From the IMG/VR virus record IMGVR_UViG_3300009512_000097, positions 1 to 21,833 of that record: 21,833 nucleotides of DNA. One strand, written 5' to 3'. The notes below the pieces were generated by a model. That model saw only the letters and a list, made by a program, of their open reading frames with translations. It was not told where the DNA came from and ran no database searches. The translations under genes and the position numbers were made by a program. Source of the DNA: a virus. Shown here piece after piece: positions 13,422 to 20,247 of the stretch (within the stretch, counting starts at the first letter, position 1; the number at the start of each line of letters is the position of its first letter).

Positions 13422-14472
13422 AAAGTCTCACTTAACAAAAAAAATGTTCCTTGACGAGGCGGTTGATATTCAAAGATATGATGAAGTAAAATATCCACAG
13501 ATAGACAAAATTACCGATAAGCAATTAGGTTTCTTTTGGAGACCTGAAGAAATCGACGTATCTAAAGACAAAAAAGATTTCAACGCTCTTACTGAAAACG
13601 AGCAACATATTTTCACGAGCAATTTAAAAAGACAAATAGTACTTGATAGTGTTCAAGGCCGAGCACCGAACCTGGCATTCTTACCTATTGTGTCATTACC
13701 TGAAGTTGAAAACTGGATTGAAACCTGGTCGTTCTCAGAAACAATCCATAGTAGATCATACACGCATATCATTCGCAATGTGTATCCGGATCCATCTATG
13801 GTATTTGATGACTTACTAAATCAAAAACAAATCATGGACTGTGGTAAATCAATCGCAAAGTATTACGACGATTTAATTACGTGTAACGCTGGACCTACAA
13901 ATACAATGGATCACAAAAGAGCTATATGGATGGCAATGATGAGTGCCAATGCTCTTGAAGGTGTTAGGTTCTATGTATCATTTGCTTGTTCCTGGGCTTT
14001 TGCCGAATTAAAAAAGATGGAAGGTAACGCAAAGATTATTAAACTCATCGCACGTGATGAAAACCTTCACCTAGCTTCTACTACAGTTATGTTAAAGCTT
14101 CTTAAGAAAGAAGATAAAGACTTTGCTAAAATTGCCAAAGAGATGGAAGGCGACTGCATTAAGCTTTATGAAGAAGTTATTGATCAAGAAAAATCCTGGG
14201 CAAAATACCTATTTAAAAATGGTTCAATGATTGGACTCAATGAAAAGATATTAGCAGATTATATTGAATGGATCGGTTGTAAAAGAATGAGAGCGATTGG
14301 ATTACCATGTCCTTATGTGGTTCCACAAGCAAATCCATTACCATGGACTCAAAAATGGATCGGTGGTGGTGATGTCCAAGTTGCACCCCAAGAAACAGAA
14401 ATTACTTCGTATGTAACAGGTGGAGTAAAGCAGGATATTGATGGAGATGCATTATCCGGATTAAGTTTATGA
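13399..14472 (+). CDS. nrdB: Ribonucleoside-diphosphate reductase class I beta subunit (NrdB)
   Basis: A 357-residue small subunit carrying the di-iron tyrosyl-radical cofactor for NrdA. The ligands align with E. coli NrdB: Asp83, Glu114, His117, then Glu187, Glu221 and His224. The radical tyrosine is Tyr121 in ETIHSRSYTHII, at the canonical spacing, so this is a standard Fe-Tyr type (class Ia-like) subunit. The C-terminal tail (ending DALSGLSL) would contact NrdA. AAAGGAAAG upstream of ATG 13399 is a strong ribosome site. Its stop overlaps the ATG of a small membrane ORF. Confidence 0.96.
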   Translation: MAVLKKNKKSHLTKKMFLDEAVDIQRYDEVKYPQIDKITDKQLGFFWRPEEIDVSKDKKDFNALTENEQHIFTSNLKRQIVLDSVQGRAPNLAFLPIVSLPEVENWIETWSFSETIHSRSYTHIIRNVYPDPSMVFDDLLNQKQIMDCGKSIAKYYDDLITCNAGPTNTMDHKRAIWMAMMSANALEGVRFYVSFACSWAFAELKKMEGNAKIIKLIARDENLHLASTTVMLKLLKKEDKDFAKIAKEMEGDCIKLYEEVIDQEKSWAKYLFKNGSMIGLNEKILADYIEWIGCKRMRAIGLPCPYVVPQANPLPWTQKWIGGGDVQVAPQETEITSYVTGGVKQDIDGDALSGLSL

Positions 14473-14636
14473 AGAAAGTATTACAAGTAGTAAACTTGTC
14501 ACCTAGCGAAGATTTAATAGAAAAATTAACAGAAATACACCCAATGCGACAGATATTTTGGGCATCTATAGTTCAAGTATCAGTATTTGGATTTATGCTT
14601 TTAGCATTTTGGGCAATCAATGGAGTAGTGAATTGA
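14469..14636 (+). CDS. Small single-pass membrane protein between nrdB and glutaredoxin
   Basis: A 55-residue ORF that starts with ATG overlapping the nrdB stop (ATGA) and ends in TGA overlapping the TTG of glutaredoxin. Residues 1-27 are polar (KKVLQVVNLSPSEDLIEKL). Residues about 29-51 form one transmembrane helix (IFWASIVQVSVFGFMLLAFW). It fills the gap exactly, with overlaps on both sides, which argues that it is real. Role unknown. Confidence 0.65.
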   Translation: MKKVLQVVNLSPSEDLIEKLTEIHPMRQIFWASIVQVSVFGFMLLAFWAINGVVN

Positions 14637-14860
14637 AAATAGAAATTTGGGGAAAGCCGCAATGTCCATACTGTGACATGGCAAAGCAATTAGTTGAACA
14701 CAGAGAATTAAGATACACATATAGACAGCTTGGAATCGATTTTAATAGAGATCAGATGTTAGAAACTTTTCCACAAGCACGGACGTTTCCACAAGTTACT
14801 GTTGACGGAGTAAAAATTGGTGGATACGATAAACTAAAATCAATGATGGAACACATATGA
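14633..14860 (+). CDS. Glutaredoxin (TTG start)
   Basis: A 75-residue glutaredoxin with the dithiol active site GKPQCPYCDMA (Cys11, Cys14), the cis-proline TFPQV loop and the GGYDKL glutathione-binding end. It would reduce the C-terminal CxxC of NrdA, or protein disulfides generally, which fits its place in the nrd unit. The frame is open further upstream to 14558, but the extra 25 residues are hydrophobic shadow of the membrane ORF. TTG at 14633 gives the normal glutaredoxin N-terminus (strand KIEIWGK) and has TGGAG seven bases upstream. The TTG overlaps the previous stop. Confidence 0.92.
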   Translation: MKIEIWGKPQCPYCDMAKQLVEHRELRYTYRQLGIDFNRDQMLETFPQARTFPQVTVDGVKIGGYDKLKSMMEHI

Positions 14861-14997
14861 AACGATCAATAGTAAATTGCGAATATTGTCATAACAGAAC
14901 TATAATAGGTCATGACGAAGACGAGCTCGTTTTATTCTGTCCACATTGCGGTGAAGAACAGGATGAAGCTCTAGAAGAACTAGACTTTAACGAGTAA
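14857..14997 (+). CDS. Small zinc-ribbon protein
   Basis: A 46-residue ORF filling the gap between glutaredoxin and the GIY-YIG gene; its ATG overlaps the glutaredoxin stop. It contains CEYCHN and CPHCGEE, two CxxC pairs about 17 residues apart, the pattern of a zinc ribbon, followed by an acidic tail (EALEELDFNE). Such tiny zinc ribbons are common in phage early regions and may contact nucleic acid or RNA polymerase; here the role is unknown. The regular metal-binding pattern and ATGA coupling support it as a true gene. Confidence 0.75.
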   Translation: MKRSIVNCEYCHNRTIIGHDEDELVLFCPHCGEEQDEALEELDFNE

Positions 14998-14998
14998 T

Positions 14999-15424
14999 AT
15001 GACATGGCATTATCAAGGCATCGCATGGCAACCGCCAGAACAATTTCTTCCAGAAGACGTGTACGGTTTTGTCTATATGATAACCAACCGTGGCTCAGGA
15101 AAGAAATACGTTGGCAAGAAATTTTTTTGGAGCCAAAAAACATTACCGGTAACAAAGACGAGAAAGCGTCGTAAAAAGTTATTAGTAGAATCTGATTGGA
15201 AAGACTATTGGGGTTCCAATAAACATTTAGTAGAAGATGTGAACACTATGGGGGAAGAATGTTTTTATAGAGAAATTCTTTATTTGTGTAAAACTAAATC
15301 TGAATGTGCTTATATGGAAACTAAAGAACAATTTGACAGAGAGGTATTATTAACAGATGATTATTATAATGGTATTATCAATTGCAGAATTGGCGGCAAT
15401 GCAGTTAAAAACTTTTCAAAATAA
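14999..15424 (+). CDS. GIY-YIG-like putative endonuclease
   Basis: A 141-residue protein with GFVYMITNRGSGKKYVGKKFF at about residues 23-43, a GIY-YIG-type motif in which FVY and YVG are the two core strands. It continues with a lysine/arginine-rich loop, SDWKDYWGSN, YREILYLCKTKSECAYMETK (a helix with a probable catalytic Glu) and a final NCRIGGN. From memory, this protein type recurs in marine T4-like phages as a free-standing nuclease-like gene. It lacks a DNA-binding extension, so homing activity is doubtful; repair or host DNA breakdown is possible. It is the last gene of unit A. Confidence 0.78.
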   Translation: MTWHYQGIAWQPPEQFLPEDVYGFVYMITNRGSGKKYVGKKFFWSQKTLPVTKTRKRRKKLLVESDWKDYWGSNKHLVEDVNTMGEECFYREILYLCKTKSECAYMETKEQFDREVLLTDDYYNGIINCRIGGNAVKNFSK

Positions 15425-15427
15425 GTG

Positions 15428-15456
15428 TGTACATTGCATTAGAAGCGTGTTATAAT
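15428..15456 (+). promoter_or_regulatory. Sigma70-type promoter PB
   Basis: TGTACA at 15428-15433, a 17-base spacer and TATAAT at 15451-15456 with TGT before it. Seven bases separate the hexamer from ATG 15464, so transcription should start at or next to the A of the ATG. The 18 bases AAAATAAGTGTGTACATT at 15418-15435 are identical to those at promoter PD (20238-20255). Confidence 0.85.
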
Positions 15457-15463
15457 ATACACT

Positions 15464-15796
15464 ATGAAAGACAATATTATACAATTTCCAATTAAGGAAC
15501 GTCAGCGACAGATTGCTGATGAGGAAGATGATATTTTAAGTGAGTACGAAGAATTCACTGATGAATGTCGTGATACCGCACAATTGGTATATTTAATGAT
15601 TGAAGAATTACTGCTTAATGAAAGCAGTCACTTCGATGATATAGATTTTAGAGATAACAACTTTCCTGAAGCAAAGGATATGTTTGTGATTATAAATCTA
15701 ATATCGTCGATGCTAATGAGATACGGAGGAGTTAGTCATTTTCTACATGATTACTTTGACGTTATACATGAACAAATAATGGAAACTAAAGAATGA
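15464..15796 (+). CDS. Conserved acidic phage protein, function unknown
   Basis: A 110-residue acidic protein starting MKDNIIQFPIKERQRQI, then a long D/E-rich segment and a C-terminal hydrophobic helix region (FVIINLISSMLMRYGGVSHF). I recall similar proteins in marine T4-like phages just upstream of rnh, with no assigned function. There is no ribosome site upstream because the ATG sits at the predicted transcription start of PB, and no alternative in-frame start lies nearby. Leaderless translation is therefore likely. The stop overlaps the rnh ATG region by ATGA. Confidence 0.78.
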   Translation: MKDNIIQFPIKERQRQIADEEDDILSEYEEFTDECRDTAQLVYLMIEELLLNESSHFDDIDFRDNNFPEAKDMFVIINLISSMLMRYGGVSHFLHDYFDVIHEQIMETKE

Positions 15797-16647
15797 TTTT
15801 ACTTGATTATAGCCAGATCGCACTATCGAATATCATAGTGCAAAAACTAAATGATGAAAATATGATACGTCACATGATACTTAATAGTATACGCATGTAC
15901 AATAAAAAGTATCGTAACGAATATGGACAGATGGTAATATGTGTTGATGGAATGAATACTTGGAGAAAAGAGTATTTCCCATTATACAAAGCACATCGTA
16001 AAAAGAATAGAGCTGAATCGGGCCAAGACTGGAACGAGATCTTTAGGATTTTAAATTTGATTAGAGAAGAGATTAGCCAAAACCTACCGTACAAAGTTAT
16101 TCATTTAGAAGGTTGTGAAGCCGACGACGTGATTGGCACACTCGCAATGCAAACTCAAGAATTTGGTCAGCACGAACCAGTCATGATCATATCTTCGGAT
16201 AAAGATTTTATCCAACTCCACAAATACAACAACGTAAAACAATATTCACCTATTCAAAAGAAAATGGTCACTGACAGCAATCCTAGAACTTATTGCTTTG
16301 AACATATATGCCGTGGTGATAAAGGTGATGGTATACCGAACGTATTATCTCCAGACAATGCTATCATGGACGAGATACGTCAGACTCCAATGACTAAGAA
16401 AAAAATACAATACTGGGCTGAAAACTCTGATAATCTAAAAGATGTTATGACGCACGATGAATATAGAAACTATCAAAGAAATACTACTCTGATTGATCTA
16501 GCTAAAATCCCAGAAACTATTCAGGAAAATGTTATAAATACTTTTAACGGACAAAAAGTCCCAATGAAAATGAAAGTATTAAACTATTTAATTAAAAAAA
16601 GATGCAATCTATTGATTGAAAGTGTGGAGGAATTTTATAATGGATAA
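15793..16647 (+). CDS. rnh: RNase H / 5'-3' flap exonuclease (T4 Rnh type)
   Basis: A 284-residue FEN-family nuclease that removes RNA primers and short flaps during lagging-strand synthesis. Metal-binding acids are visible in the expected order: Asp5 (LLDYSQ), Asp52 (ICVDG), Glu109/Asp111/Asp112 (GCEADDVIG), Asp136 and Asp138 (SSDKDFIQL), and Asp176/Asp179 (RGDKGDGIPN, the start of the helix-hairpin element). YKAHRKK at 65-71 is the arch-region basic motif. Length is close to T4 Rnh (about 305). It starts by ATGA overlap with the previous gene and its end overlaps the next gene by 8 bases. Confidence 0.93.
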   Translation: MILLDYSQIALSNIIVQKLNDENMIRHMILNSIRMYNKKYRNEYGQMVICVDGMNTWRKEYFPLYKAHRKKNRAESGQDWNEIFRILNLIREEISQNLPYKVIHLEGCEADDVIGTLAMQTQEFGQHEPVMIISSDKDFIQLHKYNNVKQYSPIQKKMVTDSNPRTYCFEHICRGDKGDGIPNVLSPDNAIMDEIRQTPMTKKKIQYWAENSDNLKDVMTHDEYRNYQRNTTLIDLAKIPETIQENVINTFNGQKVPMKMKVLNYLIKKRCNLLIESVEEFYNG

Positions 16648-17065
16648 ACCATTAATATCAGAAATATTAGCAGCAGCTAACAAACTAGGATCCAAAGGAA
16701 AAAGGGTCGCTTATTTGCAGGAGCACGATTGTACTGCTCTTAAAGACATATTACGTATAGGATTTGATGAAGTAATTCAACTATCTTTACCGGAAGGAGA
16801 TCCTCCTTTTAAAAAGTTTAACGTTGAAGGCAAATCAAAGGCTCGAGAACTTAGGTTTGAATATCCAAAATTCAGAAACTTTGTTAAAGCAGCTTCGCCA
16901 AATCTAAACCAATTTAAAAGAGAAACGAAATTCGTAGAGTTGCTCGAATCAATTCACCCGGATGATGCACAACTTTTTTGTGATGCCAAAGATAAAAATC
17001 TTAAATACAAATATATTACTAAGACATTAATCAAAGACGCATTTCCAAATTTAATACAGAAATAG
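16640..17065 (+). CDS. Conserved T4-like phage protein (DUF6433-like), function unknown
   Basis: A 141-residue protein. I place the start at ATG 16640, with GTGGAGG ten bases upstream, rather than the TTG at 16616, which lies inside rnh. Features are an N-terminal helix pair (LISEILAAANKLGSKGKRVA), the conserved loop LPEGDPPFKKF, FVKAASPNLNQFKRETKFVE, and a final LIKDAFPNL. This pattern matches, from memory, a family common in marine T4-like phages and labelled DUF6433; I have not verified the number. It usually lies near replication genes. No catalytic site is evident. Confidence 0.8.
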   Translation: MDKPLISEILAAANKLGSKGKRVAYLQEHDCTALKDILRIGFDEVIQLSLPEGDPPFKKFNVEGKSKARELRFEYPKFRNFVKAASPNLNQFKRETKFVELLESIHPDDAQLFCDAKDKNLKYKYITKTLIKDAFPNLIQK

Positions 17066-17131
17066 GAGACATATAACGATACAATCTATATCATGATAGT
17101 TTTTCAATTAACTTTAACCTGGAGATTGCTT

Positions 17132-17302
17132 ATGAGTTATATTCAAATTGAACGCCTCAAACGTGACAGAAATGAGGCACTATACTATCAACGAAAATTA
17201 ATTAAGAAAGGAAAAGATGTGTTAGCGTACAAGATGGAAAAAAAGATCGCGCATTTAAATCATTTCCTGGATGATATGGAGGCAATAAGCAAGGCACAAT
17301 AA
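17132..17302 (+). CDS. Small basic coiled-coil protein
   Basis: A 56-residue helical protein (MSYIQIERLKRDRNEALYYQ, then KLIKKGKDVLAYKMEKKIAH). ATG 17132 is chosen because CTGGAG lies seven bases upstream; the 13 residues that the frame would add from 17093 have no ribosome site. A 66-base gap separates it from the preceding gene. It is the last gene of unit B, directly before the terminator. Function unknown; its small size and charge are typical of early phage proteins. Confidence 0.65.
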   Translation: MSYIQIERLKRDRNEALYYQRKLIKKGKDVLAYKMEKKIAHLNHFLDDMEAISKAQ

Positions 17303-17306
17303 AAGT

Positions 17307-17340
17307 AACCCCTCAGTGAAAAAAACTTCATTGAGGGGTT
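17307..17340 (+). terminator. Strong hairpin terminator ending unit B
   Basis: A 14-bp inverted repeat: AACCCCTCAGTGAA at 17307-17320 pairs with TTCATTGAGGGGTT at 17327-17340, with one G-T wobble and a six-base A-rich loop. It begins five bases after the stop of the previous gene. The following tract (TTACATTTGATT) is only moderately T-rich. The hairpin would also work in the opposite direction. Its last two bases are part of the -35 box of promoter PC. Confidence 0.85.
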
Positions 17341-17367
17341 TACATTTGATTGGAATTGTGTTATAAT
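17339..17367 (+). promoter_or_regulatory. Sigma70-type promoter PC
   Basis: TTTACA at 17339-17344, a 17-base spacer and TATAAT at 17362-17367 preceded by TGT. As at PB, exactly seven bases separate the hexamer from the ATG (17375), so the mRNA is predicted to start at the start codon. The core GTGTTATAATATACA is identical to PB. The -35 box overlaps the terminator stem. Confidence 0.87.
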
Positions 17368-17374
17368 ATACATT

Positions 17375-17929
17375 ATGAATATATTTATTTTAGACAATGA
17401 CCCGATACAAGCAGCTCAATTACAATGCGACAAACATGTCGTAAAAATGATTGTAGAATCTGCTCAAATGCTATCTACTGTTCATAGAATGGTTGATGGT
17501 ATTATGGAACGTAGACCTTCTAAATCAGGATCTATGTTACAGTATTTTAAGCTAGACGATGATCGAGAAGACATTCTTTATAAGGCATGTCACTATAATC
17601 ATCCTTCTACAGTATGGACCCGTGAATGTTGTAAAAACTATGACTGGCATTATCGTCATTTCGTAGCACTATGTGAAGAATACACATACAGATATGGAAA
17701 GACACATGCAACTGATTTAAAGCTACGTAGCATTCTACGCAATCCTCCACACGGAATTACGCGTACCGATAATAAAACTCCATTTAAATTAGCAATGAGT
17801 TCAAATCCAGAATGTATATTCGAAGATGCTGTTAAGTCTTACAGAGCTTTCTATCGCACAAAACAAGAGAGGTTCAAAATGGTTTGGACCAAAAGACAAC
17901 AACCGGAGTGGTTTTATGCCCTTATATGA
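17375..17929 (+). CDS. Conserved phage protein with CDKHVVKM motif, function unknown
   Basis: A 184-residue protein starting MNIFILDNDPIQAAQLQCDK, followed by HVVKMIVESAQMLSTVHRM. Later motifs are NHPSTVWTREC and a C-terminal KRQQPEWF. Conserved-looking Cys18, Asp19, His21 and the NHP-W-R element suggest an enzyme or nucleic-acid-binding site. I recall homologues in marine T4-like phages and some bacteria; occasional labels as a pyrimidine-dimer glycosylase would be loose, since I see no clear resemblance to T4 DenV. It is the first gene of unit C, lacks a ribosome site and probably uses a leaderless mRNA. It overlaps the next gene by 14 bases. Confidence 0.8.
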   Translation: MNIFILDNDPIQAAQLQCDKHVVKMIVESAQMLSTVHRMVDGIMERRPSKSGSMLQYFKLDDDREDILYKACHYNHPSTVWTRECCKNYDWHYRHFVALCEEYTYRYGKTHATDLKLRSILRNPPHGITRTDNKTPFKLAMSSNPECIFEDAVKSYRAFYRTKQERFKMVWTKRQQPEWFYALI

Positions 17930-18158
17930 TTTTAAAGATCTTACTTCTGGCGAAGTATATACTAAGATGATGTCCATAGCTGATATGGAAGAATATGTTA
18001 AAGACAAAAATATTCAGCAAGTTATTTCTGCGCCTATGGTTATTGGAGAAATATCCGGATCTGTCGGCCGCAAAGCTGGAGACGGATGGAAAGAAGTACA
18101 ATCAAGAATTAAAAGTGGTTTACCACCAGCACTAAAAGGGAATATTGATATAAAATGA
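17916..18158 (+). CDS. FmdB-like small protein lacking zinc cysteines
   Basis: An 80-residue protein starting MPLYDFKDLTSGEVYTKMMS. The opening resembles FmdB-type zinc-ribbon proteins (MP-x-Y-x-(F/Y)), but the two CxxC pairs that bind zinc in that family are absent; no cysteine occurs at all. The C-terminal part has a glycine-rich VIGEISGSVGRKAGDGWKEV, a pattern seen in marine phage FmdB-like proteins. ATG 17916 has CCGGAG eight bases upstream and is preferred over the longer frame from 17826, which lies inside the previous gene. Role unknown, possibly regulatory. Confidence 0.78.
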   Translation: MPLYDFKDLTSGEVYTKMMSIADMEEYVKDKNIQQVISAPMVIGEISGSVGRKAGDGWKEVQSRIKSGLPPALKGNIDIK

Positions 18159-18838
18159 ATAAGAAACCATCACGCTTGAGACTAGAGCACCTAAATAAAT
18201 TAGAACCTCTTACGCAAAATCAAAACCTTGCATTTACTGCATTTGCTAATGGCAGTCACATGTGCCTAGATGGTTCTGCAGGTACTGGTAAAACCTTCAT
18301 ATCTTTGTATCTAGCTTTAGAAGCTGTGTTAAAGAAAGAATATGAAAAAGTTATTATTGTACGTTCTGCAGTTCCTACTAGAGATATGGGATTTCTTCCT
18401 GGCACTCAAGAAGAAAAAGAAGACGCTTACACTGCTCCATATAAAGCAATCGTTAATGATCTATTTGCTGATACAGATGGATGGAGTAAGATGGTTTCAT
18501 CAAGGCAAATTGAATTTCTTACTACTTCTTTTATTAGAGGATTGACTATTAAGAACGCAGTTGTTATAGTTGATGAATCACAGAACTGTAACTATCACGA
18601 GCTTTGCTCTGTTATAACAAGGTTAGGTGAAGATTGTAGATTTATTATGTCTGGTGATTATTACCAATCAGACTTTACACGCGCCGGAGATAAAGACGGC
18701 ATTAAAGATTTTATACAAATTATTAAACACATGAAATATTTTGAGCACATCGAATTTAAATGGGAAGACATTGTTCGAAGTGGTTTTGTGAGAGATTTTA
18801 TTATGACGAAGGAATTATACGAAAATGGGAAACTTTAA
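18155..18838 (+). CDS. phoH: PhoH-like P-loop ATPase
   Basis: A 227-residue PhoH-family ATPase. Walker A GSAGTGKT lies at 40-47, the switch-like RSAVPTRDMGFLPGT at 70-84, Walker B VVIVDESQN at 136-144, and sensor-type MSGDYYQSDF near 185-194. PhoH is widespread in marine T4-like phages; its exact role (RNA metabolism or phosphate stress) is unsettled. It has the short single-domain phage form. The ATG overlaps the previous stop, and its end overlaps the exonuclease gene by 14 bases. The + frame inside it at 18342 is a shadow. Confidence 0.95.
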   Translation: MNKKPSRLRLEHLNKLEPLTQNQNLAFTAFANGSHMCLDGSAGTGKTFISLYLALEAVLKKEYEKVIIVRSAVPTRDMGFLPGTQEEKEDAYTAPYKAIVNDLFADTDGWSKMVSSRQIEFLTTSFIRGLTIKNAVVIVDESQNCNYHELCSVITRLGEDCRFIMSGDYYQSDFTRAGDKDGIKDFIQIIKHMKYFEHIEFKWEDIVRSGFVRDFIMTKELYENGKL

Positions 18839-19502
18839 ACATGAACCAATTGACCTCGGTTATACTGACATGGTGGCAAACACTACTAGTACTGGCAGAA
18901 AATATGCCGCCCCTAATGGTGTTAGGTATCCTTCTATTACAACAGTACTTTCGATCCTAAGCGAAGAAGCAATTCAAAGATGGCGAGCAAGAGTTGGTGA
19001 TGAAGAAGCCAACCGAATATCGCATAGAGCATCAACGCGGGGTACGGCAGTTCACGAAGTATTAGAAAGATATGTCGATAACGAAGAGGATTATTTTCTA
19101 GACGCAAATCTAGTTGTTAAATCTAATTTTATGGAAGTAAAAGATATAATTGATTATAACCTTTCTAAAGTGTATGCTCAAGAAGCACCGCTTTATTCAG
19201 AGCACTTAGGTGTTGCCGGTCGAGTAGATTGTGTTGGTGTATGGAATGGCAAAAATTCTATTATAGATTACAAAACCTCAGCGAAACCTAAAAAGAAATC
19301 GTATTGCGAAGGGTATTTTACACAAGAAACTGCATACGCGATTATGTGGGAAGAAAGAACAGGTATGCCTATTACACAATTGGTAACCTTAATCGCAGGA
19401 GATCAGGGAGCTCAAGTTTTTATTGAGCATCGTGATAACTGGACTGAAAAGCTATTAAGTACTATAGCTGAATATAAACGAAGAAAATTATTTGGGAGAT
19501 AA
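18825..19502 (+). CDS. PD-(D/E)XK (RecB-like) exonuclease
   Basis: A 225-residue nuclease. RGTAVHEVLERY at 72-83 carries the first acidic helix, GVAGRVDCVGVWNG at 129-142 holds the Asp135 metal ligand, and IIDYKTSAKPK at 147-156 is the D-x-K core with Asp148 and Lys150. The later QETAYAIMWEE helix supplies the Gln/Tyr of the RecB/Cas4-type motif. It lacks the four-cysteine cluster of Cas4. Likely roles are DNA end processing in recombination, repair or host genome degradation. Common in marine T4-like phages beside phoH. Good family call, exact substrate unknown. Confidence 0.88.
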   Translation: MGNFKHEPIDLGYTDMVANTTSTGRKYAAPNGVRYPSITTVLSILSEEAIQRWRARVGDEEANRISHRASTRGTAVHEVLERYVDNEEDYFLDANLVVKSNFMEVKDIIDYNLSKVYAQEAPLYSEHLGVAGRVDCVGVWNGKNSIIDYKTSAKPKKKSYCEGYFTQETAYAIMWEERTGMPITQLVTLIAGDQGAQVFIEHRDNWTEKLLSTIAEYKRRKLFGR

Positions 19503-19505
19503 TAT

Positions 19506-20027
19506 ATGTTAAGTGTAGGAGAACAGTTTCCGCCATTTGTTTTAAATGGTGTAAACGAAGAAAATGAATTTGTGCAAGTAAGTGTTGATGAACCTTACAT
19601 GCCATTAAAAAAAGACTGGAGTGTGATTTACTTTTATCCAAAAGATTTTACATTCATATGTCCAACGGAAATTGCTGGTATGGATATGCTAGTAGATGAA
19701 GCTAATGTGATTGGTATTAGTGGTGATAATGAATTCTGTAAGTTGGCTTGGAAAAAAGATAATGAGATGATTGGTAATATCAGACATTCTTTAGCGGCTG
19801 ACTGCGGATTAGGATTATCTCACGAGCTAGGCATTGTCGATGACGAAAACGGAGTTTGCTATAGAGCAACATTTATCATTGATAAAAATAGAGTAATTCA
19901 ACATGCATCAATTAATGCATTAGATACTGGTAGAAATGCTAATGAAGTGTTAAGAACATTGCAGGCATTACAAGCTGGTGGTCTTACTGGTTGTCAATGG
20001 AATCCAGGAGAGGAGTTCGTAGCATGA
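19506..20027 (+). CDS. Typical 2-Cys peroxiredoxin (AhpC/TSA)
   Basis: A 173-residue thiol peroxidase that reduces H2O2 and organic peroxides. The peroxidatic Cys52 lies in FYPKDFTFICPTEI, with Thr49 completing the T-x-x-C motif. The conserved Arg is in CYRATFIID. The resolving Cys163 lies in GGLTGCQWNPGEEF. Both cysteines are present, so it is a complete 2-Cys type that needs an electron donor such as thioredoxin, AhpF-like protein or possibly the phage glutaredoxin. As a phage-carried metabolic gene it would protect infected cells from oxidative stress. GGAG upstream of ATG 19506 is a strong ribosome site. Confidence 0.93.
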   Translation: MLSVGEQFPPFVLNGVNEENEFVQVSVDEPYMPLKKDWSVIYFYPKDFTFICPTEIAGMDMLVDEANVIGISGDNEFCKLAWKKDNEMIGNIRHSLAADCGLGLSHELGIVDDENGVCYRATFIIDKNRVIQHASINALDTGRNANEVLRTLQALQAGGLTGCQWNPGEEFVA

Positions 20028-20233
20028 AAAATTTAAGAGATAGAATGATAGAAGTATCAATGAAGTATATGGAAGCTCAGGCTGAAAAGCATAAGTTGAA
20101 TGCTGATATTATATTGAGCAACCACGTCTCAGTGGGTGAACACTCTGATCAAATGGAAACATTGGAAAAAGAGCTTCAACATATGGCAGAATATCACGAT
20201 AAGCTTGAAATGTTAATAAAATATTTTAAATAA
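20024..20233 (+). CDS. Small coiled-coil protein, conserved in marine phages
   Basis: A 69-residue helical protein (MKNLRDRMIEVSMKYMEAQA and onward). ATG 20024 overlaps the peroxiredoxin stop (ATGA) and has AGGAGAGGAG eight bases upstream; the longer frame from 19991 lies in peroxiredoxin. It is histidine-containing and amphipathic along its whole length, probably a two-helix coiled coil. MKNLRD resembles the head-protein tag, but Leu replaces Phe at position 4 and the gene is in the early region, so I do not count it as tagged. Function unknown. Last gene of unit C. Confidence 0.72.
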   Translation: MKNLRDRMIEVSMKYMEAQAEKHKLNADIILSNHVSVGEHSDQMETLEKELQHMAEYHDKLEMLIKYFK

Positions 20234-20247
20234 AGTGAAAATAAGTG

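Noticed and set aside
17375-17929. Pyrimidine-dimer DNA glycosylase (DenV-like) label for the 184-residue protein
   Set aside because: I could not see the DenV N-terminal active-site pattern or overall similarity, so I left the function open.
18342-18960. Two short + strand frames inside phoH and exonuclease (18342-18545, 18760-18960)
   Set aside because: Both lie wholly within strongly supported genes in another frame, have leucine/lysine-rich shadow composition and no ribosome site of their own.
20024-20233. MKNLRD start considered as a head-packaging tag
   Set aside because: Residue 4 is Leu, not Phe or Tyr, no (L/I)-x-E follows near the start, and the gene sits in the early metabolic unit.
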